A stretch of 64,000 nt of DNA from Anthostomella pinea (GCA_963556695.1 CAUWAG010000004.1:2666001-2730000), one strand, 5' to 3'; shown: positions 33,091-49,186, counted from the stretch's first letter. The notes: a model not told the origin generated them from the sequence alone. Program-made: numbers and translations.

Positions 33091-35609
33091 TCAAAACAGA
33101 CACTCCCTTACCCTCCCCGCGCCCCCAAGCTCATACTCGACCCAGCGCCCGACGCCCCGGCGGCCGGCCACGAGCACGGCGCCCGGGTTGACGACGTGGC
33201 AGCCCTCGTACGTGACGGCGAACGGCGGCGCCGTGGCGTCGACGAGCACCAAAGCCGTCGGCAGCGGGTACAGGTGCAGCGCCGCGTCGTGGTCCCAGTG
33301 CACGGGCCGGATCGCGTGCCGGAAGGGGCTGAGGTAGCCCTGGTCCAGCACGGTTTTCACGAGGCGGCGGGCGGTTTGGATGTCGTGCGGGAAGGAGGGG
33401 GAGGGTTTAGAGGTGGCGGGTTTGGAGGGGTTGGTAGTGGTAGTGATTGTGGTGGTGGTGTCGATGTCCATCGTGTCGGTGGCGTCGAGGGCGGCGGTCA
33501 TGTCGATGTCGTTTTCGTGGTCAATGGTGGTGGTTGGGGCTGAGGGCTTGGAGGTGGATTTTGGGGTGTGTGAGTCGTTTTCCGGGTCTGCGTCCTGGCC
33601 TTCGTTCTCGGGATCATCGCCGTTGGCTTCTGAGGACTTGAGCCGCACGGCCGTACGCCGCATGCGCGTCGACATGTCGTCGCGGAACAGCACGATCTCG
33701 TGCGCGGGTCCGAATATCGACAGGCGCGCCGGGTTGCTGGTCCAGATGGCCTCTCCGCCGCCGGTCTTGGTGCCGGCCTCGGCGTTGGCCGACGCGAACG
33801 CCCGCCGGATCCGCGACGTGAACATCTCGGGCACGCCGCGGCGCGGCAGCGGCACGGCGGCGCCCGACGAGAAGGCCGACGCCCAGCCGTCGTTGTCGCC
33901 GGGCACGAAGACGAAGGTCGACGTTTGCAGTAGCGTCGGAAAGTCCGAAAGCACAGAGGCCAGGGAGTCGAAGTATTCCTTGTATTCCACGCTGCCGCCG
34001 CTCGCGCCGCCGCCGGCCATCACGGCGTGCTGCGTGAAGTTGCCGGCGAGCACGAACGTCATCGGCGAGGAGCCCTCGGGCTCCATTGCGTAGGTGGTGA
34101 GGATCTTGCGCAGGGCTTGCAGCGCCCGGGGCTGGTCGAGGTTCAGCTCGCCCACTACGATGACCCGTCCGCGGCTGGGCACGTCTGGGTCTGATTGGGA
34201 TTGCCGGAGGAGGCGCTGTTCGAGCTTGCGCATTTTGGAGCCAACGGCGCGCTCGCTGCCCACGCCTAGGAAGTCGATCCAGCCAAACCCACCTCCGATG
34301 GTGTGGTCTAGACCGCCGTCTGGTCCACTGACGCCGAGTGTGGCTTTTCGCTTCTCACAAGGCGGTTGCCCGATGAAGAATCCCTGGAAGCGCCCGCCGA
34401 TGATACCACCGATGCCGTTGCTGTTGCCCAGACCCTTGCCTACCGATTCCTCTTCTTCCTCATAGACGCCGTCGACTAACACAATCATTCCTGGCGTGAA
34501 CCATGCCGAGTCTTCGGGTATGGCAACCGCGTGTGAGACGTCGAGGGAAATCGTCCCTGTCAGGTCGTTGATTGCCAAATTGCCGGTAGGTAAGATGGAT
34601 AACAGGCCGAGAAGCATGTGATGTGTGCCATGTCGCCCGAGGAGGTTGGCTATCGGTGTGATTCTGTGCGTTTGTTGGGTGGTCAGAACGGAGGAGGATG
34701 AGCGCTTGAGTGATGGTGGTCCTTTTGTTGTGGCCACTGCCGAGCTTTGGAATGATTCGTTCCGTAGTAGCCTCTGATGTATAACATTGTATCTGTTCCT
34801 GAATAAGGTCGTTTTGTGTGATGCGGAGGGCATAAGAGACGGTTTCGAAGGATCCCTAGACATGCGGTCAGCGTCAACAACTAGAAACAGAACATCATAG
34901 CTTCTAACCTTTCGAAATGCTTCTTTGTAATGTTGTATAGCATGCGCGGATGCTCGTATGCATTTATTATCTTCAACCACTTCCTCGGGTTGTTGAGTCC
35001 CTCGTCGTCTTGATCCTCTTCCTCCACCCCCAGACCTGACATCCCAAAGCTTGTCTGAGTATCATCGCGTGTTAGAGCCATGGTTGGCCTTAGACCCAGT
35101 CTTGTGTTTGTGTGATCAGCCTCCTGCCCTGCGTCCAGCGCCAAACTGTTGTGCCGGTTCAGCTCTCGCCCTGTCACTACTCTTCCGCCGCTCATGTTAC
35201 CCTCGAGGGTCTTCAAGATCTCCTTGAGTTCCTGGCTCCCGCCATCAACGATGACACCACCATTGCGGTTCTTCCAGCTCTTTGCCACCTCCTCCAACAC
35301 CTTCTCTGCTAGACCTTCTTCGCGCCATGCTGAACCGCAGTGCCGGCCAATGAAGGCAGCTAACTCCTGTAGTGCCGACGACGTGAGTGTCAGGCTGTGC
35401 TTCTTGGTGAAGGTTCGGAAGGCCAATGGTCTCAGGGTCGCGGGTGGTAGGAGAATAGGTAGGATGGTGGCCTTGACTGGCGCGATAGCGAAGGGTTTGA
35501 GGGTATGCGCCGGGGTTCCAAAGGCGGGCGAGGAGGAGGGGATTGGATTCGCGGGTGCTGGGGTTTTCGGTGGAAACATTGGCGCGGTTGTACTTCTATT
35601 TGCTTGCAT
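33091..35609 (-). CDS. DPB2: DNA polymerase epsilon subunit B
   Basis: Exons 35609-34909 and 34855-33091 joined across a 53-nt intron give 821 residues. Subunit B is the essential non-catalytic partner of Pol2 in the leading-strand polymerase and helps bind the GINS/CMG helicase. The N-terminal part has PSSSPAFGTPAHTLKPF and a conserved helical domain; exon 2 continues FRNRYNVIHQRLLRNESFQ, LTGTISLDVS, then the inactive phosphoesterase-like domain with GELNLDQPRAL, FVLAGNFTQ, FVFVPGDNDGW, NPARLSIFGPAHEIVLFRDD and the end CHVVNPGAVL with RRGVGRWVEYEL. A low-complexity insert rich in Thr/Asp/Pro lies between the FRDDMSTRMRR region and the C-terminal strands. The start could also be the ATG ten codons downstream (MFPPKTP). 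Confidence 0.95.
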
Positions 35610-36021
35610 CTCGACTTATCAATATCTCCAGAAGGCATTCAGCGACAGTTCTTGTATGATCTTGTATGCTTGAGTCTGGAGCGCAATGCGAGACGAGACC
35701 TCCATCAACTTTTGGGGAGACGCGTTCTACGCGTTAATGGGCTTTCAGGGGTCACCAATTGCGTTAGATGGCTGCAGGCTCGGCCAAGCCGCCAAGACTC
35801 CCCGCCGCTAGCGCCATGACCCGACAGCCCGAGTCCCGACACCCCGACCGTTCAATACGTCAGGAATTGAGATTCGAGAAAGGGGCCCAAGCTCCCAATG
35901 ACGGGAAGCTTCAAGCTCCGGAGCTGTCTGGCTGTGCGATGCCATCATCGCGATAGACATATTTCAGTCGTATCGCCAACACCTCCACAACGAGCAGTGT
36001 CAAACGACCTCGACCACGAAA
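35610..36021. other. Bidirectional promoter between DPB2 and the next gene
   Basis: A 412-bp interval between two divergent starts. No specific site identified. Confidence 0.6.
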
Positions 36022-36848
36022 ATGCTATTAACGAGAGTTCGAGTAGCGCCATCGTGTAGATCGTTGCTATCTCTGCGGTGTTATTCTGCAAGCACACTTC
36101 CCAACAACCCCTACATAGTCAGTCAACACCGTACTTCAAGACACCAGAGACAGCCATCCCATACTCACTCTGTGTACTTGCAGAAAGTGTTTCCTAGTGG
36201 CAAAGGGAACATTCTCAGCTACCTCGACACCACGCCCCCGAACCCTAGATTGGCCATTGGCACGACCTCATCGATTCCACCAACACCGCAGACGTTCACC
36301 GAGAACCGCGAATTTCTAACCATCCTGACCGACGTCCTCCGGAAGCACGCCGCCCAAGACCCGAACCTCAAAAGCCAAGCTCAAGCTTTCGCAGGACCCG
36401 GCGGAGCGACACTCGGATCAGGAGGCGCTTTCTTCCCTGGACAGCGAAAGCAACGACGTACAAAGGGGAATGCTGCAGGCCTGGGTGGAGGGGGAGGAGC
36501 CGGTGGTGGTGGAGGCGGCGGAGCGAGTGCTCAGGGAGGTGCTGGCGGCGGTGGAGTCGGGGGCCACGTCCATCTCAGTGATCTGAGGAATCCACCTGAC
36601 TACGGCCGGATTGCTTGGCCGGAGGATATTCTCGGCAGCATCGAGGTCGATGGGGGTGGAAACATCGTAGGAGAGTTTGAACCCAGTGGGACATACCGTA
36701 TCATCACCAATGAGGGAATGTAAGTTGCTAACACTGCCCATCAATAACTGGAACCTGCTGATATAGATTGTTTCCCAGCTTGGGACTTAGCGACTTTATG
36801 CGAGCGAAACTCGTGGAAAGGCTCAAAGAGGAGGAGAGAAAGGGTTGA
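36022..36848 (+). CDS. Conserved fungal protein with poly-Gly linker, likely mitochondrial
   Basis: Exons 36022-36719 and 36767-36848 join in frame to 259 residues. The N-terminus (MLLTRVRVAPSCRSLLSLRC) is basic and Ser/Leu-rich like a mitochondrial presequence. SIPPTPQTFTENREF and a helix precede a Gly-rich linker of about 40 residues, then HVHLSDLRNPPDYGRIAWPE, an EPSGTYRIITNEGIL block and a final DFMRAKLVERLKEEERKG. The C-terminal block looks conserved, but I cannot name the family. A further 66-nt intron (36118-36183; GTCAGT to TTGCAG, length divisible by three) is plausible and would remove an unconserved stretch after NNPYI, leaving 237 residues. Confidence 0.75.
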
Positions 36849-38995
36849 AAGTAAGTATCTGCTAGCGAACCTCTTGTTGCGATCACTGGGGCAAGCTCTC
36901 CAACTCGACACAAGCCATCCACAACATTCACGCTCTGCTATTGCCCAACAATGTAAAATCATTGTAGATGTAAGGCGTTTGGTTTACATGAAATGAGGCT
37001 ATACAGTCACCTCTTGCATGTCTCCCATGATAAGCACCGCTGGATCAAAGTGGCATCAACGCATGCTGCTGGTCACTTAGACCTTTCTCGCAGAGGTAGC
37101 AGCCTATGAGGGTATCACTGCCTCATCTGATCAATTGAAGCCACACAACTGCTCGGTCCGGGACAGTCTGCCCAATGCGACAGTCCTCTAATAACAACAA
37201 TAACGATTAAGGTATATTCCTATGTAAGGAAATAATGATCAGCCACGAAAAGCTTATTAGCATTGTCCCTTGTTAGCCCAACCCTCCTCAACATGTGCTG
37301 GTCCTAGCCACTCCGCCACTCTATTTCACATGCCATTTGTCTGTTAAATCTGTGAGTTACCGAGTACTTTATTGGTCAACATAACCTCGGAAAATGCCTC
37401 AACGGAGCCAACTCCGAGCCACAATCTCTAGAGCAAAGCGTCGTCCTGTCTGCGATAATCGTTCGCATGTAGTAGCGTCATCTACCTCAACTTGGTAGGC
37501 AGCCATGATCGGGTATGTTTGCCACAATAGTCAGGTTATTCAATACTATCATCTCACATATCCAACTTGAGCCACTTGCATACGACGGTGCTTACGAATG
37601 AAGCTGGGTCTCACATAAACCGTCCAATGCTGATGCCGAGACACCGGGGACTCCCGGGACACGCCTTGTGCACAGGCCCGAACCTTACATGTGGTAGTAG
37701 CACCACGCTTCTTTGGGACATGCATACCTACCTTACCTCCTTCTGTAATCACCTGAGCGTCTCTTCCGGCATTGTCACTGTCGGTGCTGTTCCTCTCCAC
37801 AGCTGTGCGGCTGTTTGATGACGACTCTGCCCGTAAGAAGATAACTTTGATTGAGAGAACAATAAGGGAAGACCGGAGACCTTGCCGCTTGGCCGTGAGA
37901 CTCACCCCTTAACACGTTCATTGTAAGCCGTTGCATACTTATTCATGTCAACGTTCTTTTGGCCAACTCATCATCACCTCGTGGCAGCTTGTCAGAGCAT
38001 CCCTTGGTTGATGCTGATGAGACTTGGGTTAAAGACCTCGCCGTCTTCCTGACTGACAGGCAACCTCTTTCAGATTGCCAAGATCAAAATAAACCGGAGC
38101 AGTGCAGCACAGACCGACAGTCGACCTGGTCACTCTGCCAGACCTGAGACCGGCCAATAACGCAGCTCACGCCCCTCTAAAATCGTGGGCCTTCTTCCCT
38201 GTCCAACTGGCAACTGTCTAACTTGAGCCGTGACTTCCACCCCCGGTCGAACATCCCCCAAGTCTTAAAGTCCCCACGTCTCCGTCTTTTTCCAGTCTCT
38301 CGTGAGTCGTCACTGGTCGGTACCCCTCGGAACTCTCATCATCTTCCTCCATGTCCTGCGTGTCAGAAGCTTCCACCGTTGATTATATGCGTCCTCCCCT
38401 CAACTCCACACGCATACAGATGAAGACTCATGGCCCTGCCTCCTTCATAGAGTTCCGTTGCGTGGCAGAACGCCACTGACCAGACCCAGTCGAGCAAGCC
38501 AACCGCAGGATCAGGTACCAAGGAGCTGCTAGCCTCCTGTGTCACTGCGTCACTGCATCGCTGCGGCTACAGGCAGCGCAACCGGGGCACATCCCACATC
38601 CCCATCCCACGCTCAGGACCCTTGATTCCAACTCCCACAACACCCTGAGGGACAACATCAGACGGTAGGTACGCGGCCAACAAAGCCACACTTGCCCTCG
38701 TCAACCTTTTGCCTCTCATCTGGGAAATACTGACACATGCCAGCCGACTGCGGCCCTGTTCGACGGTGCCAAGGTCTGTCTGTACCTTAGGGTCTGTACG
38801 CAGTAGAGCCAAGCTGCCTCACTAGCCCACCTGCCTCGTCCACTCGCAGCTGGAGCCCACGATCCACAGCCCACCCCCTCGTCTTCGACCTCTCTCGACC
38901 TCTCGATTGTCACTGCCACCACTTCATGACAGCCTCAACCACCTAGCCAACCTCCCCTTCCTTCATCCACACGCCGCCGGGAACGCTTCACTGAG
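36849..38995. other. Long intergenic interval and SNF1 leader
   Basis: No supported gene in about 2.1 kb. From about 38150 the plus strand is pyrimidine-rich (CCTCC, CCACC words), consistent with a long promoter and 5' leader of SNF1. Confidence 0.5.
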
Positions 38996-41698
<2,703 letters not shown>

Positions 41699-42553
41699 AC
41701 TCTTCGTGCTGATCATCTGCTCGTCTCACAGTCGACGTTTGGAATGAGGCCGTTCGTTGACAGCCTCTTCAGCAACCGCTCTACCTCTCCAACCGGGAGG
41801 CTTTCCCGAGACTGCTACACTACTTGTGCTTCCGTCTCTACCGGTCCTCATGGTCTGGTCATGGAACAGATCGCATTGATTTCGGTTTTGTCTTTTGCCC
41901 CGACAGTCTCACATTCGAGACTTGGGTGGCTCAGGGGAGACCCGAGCCTTCCATTTGGTTCACTACTCAGGGCCTTCAGAACGAACATTCGTACTAGACT
42001 CACTGGAAATACGCACTTGAACAATCTGCACATACGGAAAATCGGCACGCTTTTTTGCCGATGGGAGGCATCTGCAATGACCTTGGGATGTACAGGATCA
42101 CGAAAAAGAAAAAAACCATTTGTCGGAGTTATTTGTGTCACGTTCAGGGAATCAAGACATGAGACAGGAGTTTGTTATTATACCCCAGGGATGCATGATT
42201 GAGTGGCGAATACGGCGAGGCTCTCTCACTTTGCGGCAATTTCCACTCTGTCGAGACCAAAGGTCTTCTGGCTTTGCATGGCATGGACAATAGAGCGTCG
42301 ACTCTGAAGAACGACCTCCCCGGAATTTGGGAGTATGTTAGATAGGAAGCACCCGGATTTGGCGATTAAATTCACCTGGTGATAAAACCCACTGACAATG
42401 AATGAAAAATAGTTGTCCAGTATCTCTGACCGCATAACAGCTTGCTTCTAACATTTACTGGCTATCGTGTAGGGTCTCGTCTCCCATGGTTTCCTACCAT
42501 TACTCACCCCCCTTACTCGCTGGTGGCTTAATGGCGTAGGTAGGTATCGCGCA
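41699..42553. other. 3' interval between SNF1 and the FAD oxidoreductase
   Basis: Convergent 3' regions; no gene recognised. Confidence 0.5.
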
Positions 42554-44581
42554 TCAGATGCCCGTCATCTCCACGTCGCCAAAGTCACTGTACAGGCTGC
42601 CCTTCGCGTCCACGACGGCCAGCTCCGGCCGCCGTCGCGCCGCCACGACGCGCGCCTCGGTCAGCTCATACTCGGGCGGCAGGTCGATCTTGGGGTCCGG
42701 GTCCTCATCCCCATCGCCCGCGCACATCATGTCGACGACGGCCTTGGCGCAGAGCGCCGCGTTCGGCATGCCGTGGCCCGTGTAGCCGGCGCAGAGGTAT
42801 AATCCGCCATCCCTGCCGCCGTCCTTGCCGCCCCCGCCCAGGCTCGTCGGTACGGGGCCCACGAGAGGGTGGCCGTCGCGGGTGTAGCCCATTATGCCGG
42901 TCCATTCGTGGGTCGGTTGGAGGTCTTGGTTGGGCGTCTTCGTCTCCGTCTCCTTTTCCTTTTTTGGGGTAGACGGCGGGGAGAGGTCTACGGCCTTGCC
43001 CAGCTCGCCGCGTAGGTACCAGCTCACGGCCTCGTCGACGGTGCCTTCGCCGTCGTCCCAGACGCCGACGCCGCGGCCCGGCGCGTGCTCGCGACCGCCG
43101 CCGAAGATTAGCTCGGCGGTGGGCGGGGGACGCTGGATTAGGTAGTCGTCTCGCGACCAGGGGTTGCTGGGCGAGCCGATTAGGTAGTAGGTGTGGCCGA
43201 TGTCGAGGGGCGGCGCTGGGGTTGAGGAGGGCGGGTTGGAAGGGGATGAAGATGAGGTTGGGGTTGGGGTTGGAGATGGGGGCAGCAGAGCGGAGACTTG
43301 TCCCTTGGTTGGTATGAGCAGGTCTGCGAGGGCGGGCAGGAGGTGCGAGGTGTACCCGTTTGTGGCGAGGAGGACTCTCGGGGCGGTGATGGCGCCGCGG
43401 GGCGTGTGCAGCGTCCATGGTCCGCCTGTGTCTGTGTCCTGTCGGAATGCATCATCATCGCCCAAGCCACTTGAAGTTGAAGTCGAGGAGGCCTGGGTGA
43501 GACTCGTCACAGGCGTGTTAGTCTGCAGGTTGAACGATCCTTCCGAGGTGTCGTTCGCAGCAAGCAGCCGCTCCAGCACAAACGCAACGAGCTTGTACGG
43601 CCACAAGCTAGCAGCATGCCACATGACGACGGCGCCCTCGGCACCACCGACCCTCAACCCCTCGAGCGAGTACTCGCGGCGCTCTTCTTCCAAGAGCCAG
43701 GCCGGGCTGCCGCTAGAATCACTACCACTACCAGCCGCGCCAGGCTTGGTCACGACGGCGACGTTGGCGGCGAGGTCCGGGTACTTGTCCGTCAGTTTCG
43801 TGATGATATCCCGCGCGATGGCGAAGAGCTCGGGGGAGTAGAAGGCGTGCACGCCGGTTGTCGTGTGCCAGTCGCATGGGATCGAGAAGCTCTCGACGAG
43901 GGTTTTCAGGTAGGAGTACGTGCGCAGCTCGAAGGAGGCGATGTGTGGCGCGGCTGCGTACATGGCTGGTTGGCAGTGGCCGCCGTTCTGGATGGGTTGT
44001 TAGTTAGTTGTGGTGTATTACTGGGAGGTGTATTCTCTCGCCCTTTATAGGAGGAGGGATCGGACGAGAGGGGTTCTGTAAGGAGATGTGCCAGCTACAA
44101 AGTATGACACGCCTGGAGACGGCACCCTCGAGGATCGTCATATAACGTAGGAAATGAAAGCCTCGAAGAAGACTTCAGCTCCTAGTTCAACCTCTCCAGA
44201 GCACCTCATTATTCGTCCAAAGCACCACCTCACTCACTCATACACACCCCAATCCACGACATAACATCCCAACCTCTAGCTCACAGCCCCAATAAAACAG
44301 ATAACTCAACAGCAACTCACCCGTCCAGTAGCGCCCCAGCACGCCTCCCTCGCCTCCAGTATGAAAACATTCAACCCGGGCTTCTTCTCCTTCAAGAAAT
44401 GCGCCGCAAAGGCACCCGTGATGCCGCTCCCCACAATCACCACATCAGCCAATCGGGGCAGCTCTTCCGTAGTGCGGTGGCCTAGCAGTTTCTCGGACGG
44501 CTCCTTGTGCCAGTACGACTTTGTCGGGTTGTCGACCGGGAGGCCGGACTGGCCCGGTGCCAGTTGCGGCTGTTGTGCCAT
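42554..44581 (-). CDS. FAD-dependent oxidoreductase, DAO family
   Basis: Exons 44581-44321 and 43987-42554, separated by a 333-nt intron that is long for this window, give 564 residues. The dinucleotide-binding motif VVIVGSGITG is at 47-56, followed by a long strand-helix unit (GLNVFILEAREACWGATGR) and NGGHCQP across the splice. The substrate-binding part contains a Ser/Pro/Thr-rich insert near the middle. The C-terminal FAD motif reads GIMGYTRDGHPLVGPVP and YLCAGYTGHGMPNAAL. These are signatures of the glycine/D-amino-acid oxidase (DAO) superfamily, which oxidises amines or amino acids with FAD and oxygen. The substrate is not predictable. Very GC-rich. Confidence 0.88.
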
Positions 44582-45931
44582 GCTGCTGGGTTTGGTGTTT
44601 GGGCCTGGTAGGGGTGCCGGGTGGTAACGACGAGTGCTTCGAATTATGAGTTGCCAGATGCGAAAAAATGATAACTTCGGCTTAGGAACCGAAGGGTATA
44701 CTGATGAATGAGTCAAGAGTATTTGACTACCTTATTCACCAACTGTCCCTCAAGCGCAATGAAGCCCTAGAAGGCGTTTTAATTTAAGCACAGAACCACG
44801 ATGCAGTAAGGTAAGCACTTCGGGACGGGCAGCACGAACATGGAAGCATTCCGATCCGATCCGGTAACGGTAACGGTACCTACCTTACCTTACCTTATGT
44901 TGCGGTGTGCAGGTTGGTGCTTGGCGGCTGGCAAAAGAGTGCTCTCCGTGACATGGCCAGCTTCTATCAGGTGTCAGACTCCCCAGGTCAGTGGAGAATC
45001 GGGAGTGGACAGTGCAACCTCGAATGCCATAGCTCCGATGCATCCGACGGTATACTCGACGATAATTAGACATCTTATTAAAACTTCTCAAGAGGAACCC
45101 GAATTCAGCAAGGGTATTTATTCTCTTCTAATCTTTCGATAGATGGGTCCCGATTGCTAGCCAACATGCCGTGGTCGGTGCACAAATACCATAATTAACC
45201 CCAGAACGGCCATCTGCCAGAAGAGATATAAGATCCTTGGGACGGGCAAAATCACCGTGAAGCTGCTTTTAGACCCCGTACTGAACCCACGATGTGCCTC
45301 GACAACAGAAACGAACATGACACACGCTCCACCATGATAGGGGTCGTGCCAAAAGCAAACCCAAGTATGTACTCGGGAAACATAAAGTCTGGAGACATCA
45401 AGAGAGCATGGGAAGGAAGGAGTAGGTAAATGAGCACATGGGCGAGGCCAATAAACAATGGTTGTTAGGGTCAAAGGGACGCACCGAAGAGATTAAGGGC
45501 AGTACAACGCGATGGGATGTATGTGTGTAGGTACAAAAGCAGCTTCTGACCTCCTTCTGTTGACTACATGGCTATCAAGGTCCCATTGCCATTGTTGCCC
45601 CAGTCTATAGTACATCGTATCGTGGTCAACTCTCATCATGGAATACGTAGCCGCGAATCGTGTGACATTATCGCATAACGAATGACAGTCATGGCTTGCT
45701 CCGAGCAGCAGCCTACGGGTGTTCTCCTTCTACCAGTTTCAGAACCGCCGTAGCCATACAACTATGACGAAGTCCTGCATCAGGTATCGGCTGTGAGAAC
45801 ATCACATCGTAATGGTTCATTTCTCATTTCAGTAATGACCTATGTAGGTACTGTCGAGAAACCCCAGACTGCTCCTAGAAAGCAGCGTGACGCCATAGTA
45901 CCAGACCAACAGGTATACTGGCATATCCAGC
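44582..45931. other. Intergenic interval
   Basis: No gene recognised. A short CCTTACC-type repeat tract (TACCTACCTTACCTTACCTT) lies near 44877. Confidence 0.5.
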
Positions 45932-47451
45932 TTAACCTTGCATCTTTCTTCTCTTGCCGACTTGGGCAGAGAAACCAGTCTTGATGGCAGTGACGGACCG
46001 ACGCGAACCGCAGGAGTTGCATGTGATGAAGTACAGTCGGTTCTCGCCCTTGTTAAGATCCGTGTCCGGCGAGCGGCACGTCTTGCAAGTCACATATTCT
46101 ATGATGTACTTGCGCAACACGTTCTCGATTTGCTTTTGCTGGAAGCGACCCTTGATGACCAACTGTTTGGATCCGGCTACGGAACCGCTGGTACCCAATT
46201 CGGCAAACTGTTGGGCATTTAGTACAGGTTCAAGACCGAACTCAGGTGTGGTCGGTAACTCACGAGATATGCTGTGACGTGCTCCGATGAACGCTTCATA
46301 CGCTTGCAAATCTCCTCGATATTGGCAAAGATGGTCTTCTTGTTTCCTTCTCGGAGACACTCTGAAGCACTGAGTCAGCATTGTTTCAGGCAGTAGCGTT
46401 CCGAAGTAGGCTAGGATGCTAGTGCAATAGGCCAGGAGCATGTTGCGTGATGAAGTCTCAAACGGATTGAGCTCTAGGAGCACAGCGGAGCAGGGGCAAA
46501 AAGTAATAGAAGAGCTTACGGGGAGGAGGGATCTTGTAGCTGCGCGAGCCGGTGGAGGCGTGGTCGGGGTTCTTCTGTGAAAGTAGGCTGACTGGTTTGA
46601 AGGTCAGCAACCGTAGGTCTCAGGGGGCAAATGGAGTCGATCCAGGGGCGTACTGCGCCCCCCAAATGTGTAGAAGACAGAGGGGACAGGCGAAACTTAC
46701 AGAATCGTTCGAGCAACAGTTCGTACGAAATTTCCTTGGTCTCGTCGTGCTTCCAGATACCGGTACCCTGCTCCATGTCGCCTGACTGCTCACCGGCAGC
46801 CGTCTCTTCGCCATCTCCTCCGTCCTTCTCGAGGTCCAGAGCAGCCAACTTGGCAGCGAATTCGTCCTCAGTTCCCTCCTTGGGAACCTTCTTCTTCTTT
46901 TTCTTCTTCACTACAGCGCCATACAGTCAGCAATTGAATCAACCAATCAGTTCGAAAAGCCCATGCGCGGACGGCCTCGCGGCATTTGCTGCGCAAAACA
47001 AACGGACGACGAGATGGCCCTTAGCGTGTGTAGGTGCGTTCATTTCGAAAGGTGTAGCGAGCTGATGATAGTTGCAATGTATTTGGTGGTCGATGGGCAA
47101 AACGAGACAGATCTCGAGACGTGTAGCGTAATTAGATGTTCGGTAGGTGGCTCGATTCCGGCGATGACTTGATGTACAGGAATCCGAAATACCATCTTCC
47201 TCTTTACTGCGTTCGGTATGCGGCAGAACCTGAAGAAAAGAAAACTCTGGGTGTCACTCACGCGTCAAGTCGAGACCGCCATCGGCAGCGGCCTCTCCGT
47301 CGGCGCCCTCGCCATCTTCGGTCTTCTTGACCTTCTTCTTCTTCTTCTTTCCGAGGTCGAGGACAGCGTCATCGGCCGGGGGTGCCTCGTCGTCGGTAGG
47401 TGCGAGCGAGTGGGACGTAGCGGTGTCCTTTGTCTCTTCGGCGGACGCCAT
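45932..47451 (-). CDS. SUI3: Translation initiation factor eIF2 subunit beta
   Basis: Five exons, 47451-47262, 46910-46701, 46591-46520, 46361-46264 and 46207-45932, give 281 residues. eIF2 brings initiator tRNA to the small ribosomal subunit as a GTP complex. The N-terminus is acidic with two visible lysine blocks ([10 protein letters not shown] and [11 protein letters not shown]), the elements that bind eIF5 and eIF2B-epsilon. The core has [59 protein letters not shown] and [19 protein letters not shown]. The C-terminal zinc ribbon uses CKTC and CNSC. All joins keep frame. An in-frame ATG ten codons upstream is possible but less family-like. Confidence 0.96.
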
Positions 47452-48790
47452 GATTGTGACTTTTCCGTCTGCCTCTACCACGATTGCCTCTGAGTGAAAT
47501 ACGACCGACTTTCTCTGCTTGCGATCGGGGGTCGAAGGACGTTGTTCCTATAGAAACGCGACACAGGTGAGCTGAGCTGCGATGCTTTCTCGTGGGTTGT
47601 GCGGTGTTGGTCGAGTGGTGTGGAGTTGGAGGGGAGGGAGGTTTCAAGAATCAAGTGGCAGTGGATGAATGAGTGGATGGATGATGACTCTTTTCGATTC
47701 AGCTGGGGAATTTTGTGCAGTGGTGCTATTGGTGGTGATTGGTGGGCTGCTGTGCACAAGTTTGGTGGAGGGGGCAGTTTGGAGGGGCAGCATCTCGCCG
47801 CATCTTTTGGTTCCATCGCCTCTGCGCTAGTGGCGCTTGCCAATGGCCATCCCCCATCTGCACTCGCCACGGCAGACCGTCTGACCGTCCAAGGACCAGG
47901 AAGCGAGCGCGAGGGGATACAGCAGTACAGCAGTACAGGATACACGGTCCGGTGCGTACGTAGAGTGTGTCTGTGTGTCGAGTGACGAGTCAGACTTACT
48001 GCCTCTGTCGCATCCATATTGAACCCTGCCGACGTCTGTATTCTTCCGTTCCTTCAATGCGTGGCTCTTTAGGTAGTCGATGGATGTCCAATCAGCCGGT
48101 CGCGGGTCGGCAGCGAATATCGATGGGATGTCGTGATGCGTATGCGTATGCGTTCTCGTTTGGAGTAGATGCAGGTCTGGGTCGGTGTTTGCGCAGATAG
48201 ATAATTGGGAGACGTCGAGGTTGGTGAGGCAGTGAGGCAGTGAGGTTGGACAGTTGGCCAGAGTCGTGGGTGGCAGAAGGTGCTATGACGTTGAAAGTTC
48301 AAGGTTGGAATCGCGGGAGGATGGCGCTGTTCTTGCGCCTGATTCTTGGTATTAGGTACCGTACTATTATTATCAGTCTGGTTGGGGCGGGTGACTGTTG
48401 CTGAAGCCGTTCCCTCTGCCTTACGGGCCCCACCTCTCCCCTCGATGTTAGTCATGTTTCATCAATGGCCGATGTCCGGGTCTAGCACAGGGGTCTGTGC
48501 ACTGATGGGAAATAGTGCTGTGCAACAATTCCACCAAGGTCGCCAAGCATCATGGGTCACGACCGACCGACCTCACTCTACCCTACGACAGTGACCTTCC
48601 AAGCTGCCCACGACTCGAGCTCTACACCATCCGCCAGATCACAACGGCAAGAATCTTCTAGGCGAACAGCTGTAGCTTCCAGTTGTCGTGAATCTAGGCC
48701 CCGATGCCTCAGATCTGACAATAGTAGCGCCCGGTCCGCTACTGCCCACCTACTTCTAAACCTGACCTTCCCGCGGCCCGCCTCCACACC
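47452..48790. other. Divergent promoter interval, eIF2-beta and Mim2-like
   Basis: No coding sequence supported across about 1.3 kb between the two starts. Confidence 0.5.
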
Positions 48791-49186
48791 ATGTCCGCCA
48801 GGTCACTCTCCGATTCCTTCGCCATGGCCGAGGAATCACCCTCGGACAACGATGAGATCGACTCTCTGCCCTCGACATCGACCGAGAGCTTTGTGTCCGA
48901 TGACGACGACTACGATGCGCAGAAGGAGTGGGAACACAGCTTGGAGCAGCTACAGCTGCTTTTGACCATGATACTGGTGCCCTTTGCGGGCAAGTACTTT
49001 GGTCGCAAATTCGCATATTGGAGTAGGCCTACCGCAGACGATATCGATGACGGTCGAAGCTGTTACTGACGAAGATACACAGGTTGGACGAGATACATGG
49101 AATGGATGCATGACGTCGAGATAAACTGGACGAGCAAGAAGACGTTCAAAGCTGCGGGTGCAGCAGAAGCAGCGGCAACGCTATAA
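48791..49186 (+). CDS. Small mitochondrial outer-membrane protein, Mim2-like
   Basis: Exons 48791-49022 and 49083-49186 join in frame to 111 residues. An acidic, Ser-rich head (DDDDYDAQKEWEHS) leads to LEQLQLLLTMILVPFAGKYF, a single predicted membrane span, then GRKFAYWSWTRYMEWMHDVE and an Ala-rich tail ending EAAATL. The head-span-basic-tail layout and the EQLQLL...LVP..GK.LGR pattern resemble Mim2, the partner of Mim1 in inserting helical proteins into the mitochondrial outer membrane. The family call is from memory of the pattern, so it is moderate; any small tail-like single-pass protein remains possible. Confidence 0.6.

Noticed and set aside
33380..34093. Plus-strand frame of 237 codons opposite DPB2
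   Set aside because: Antisense to a conserved exon, low-complexity Val/Gly-rich start, no motif.
42705..43418. Arg/Pro-rich frame of 237 codons in the FAD oxidoreductase
   Set aside because: Shadow of a GC-rich exon on the same strand in another frame; composition is typical of an off-frame reading.
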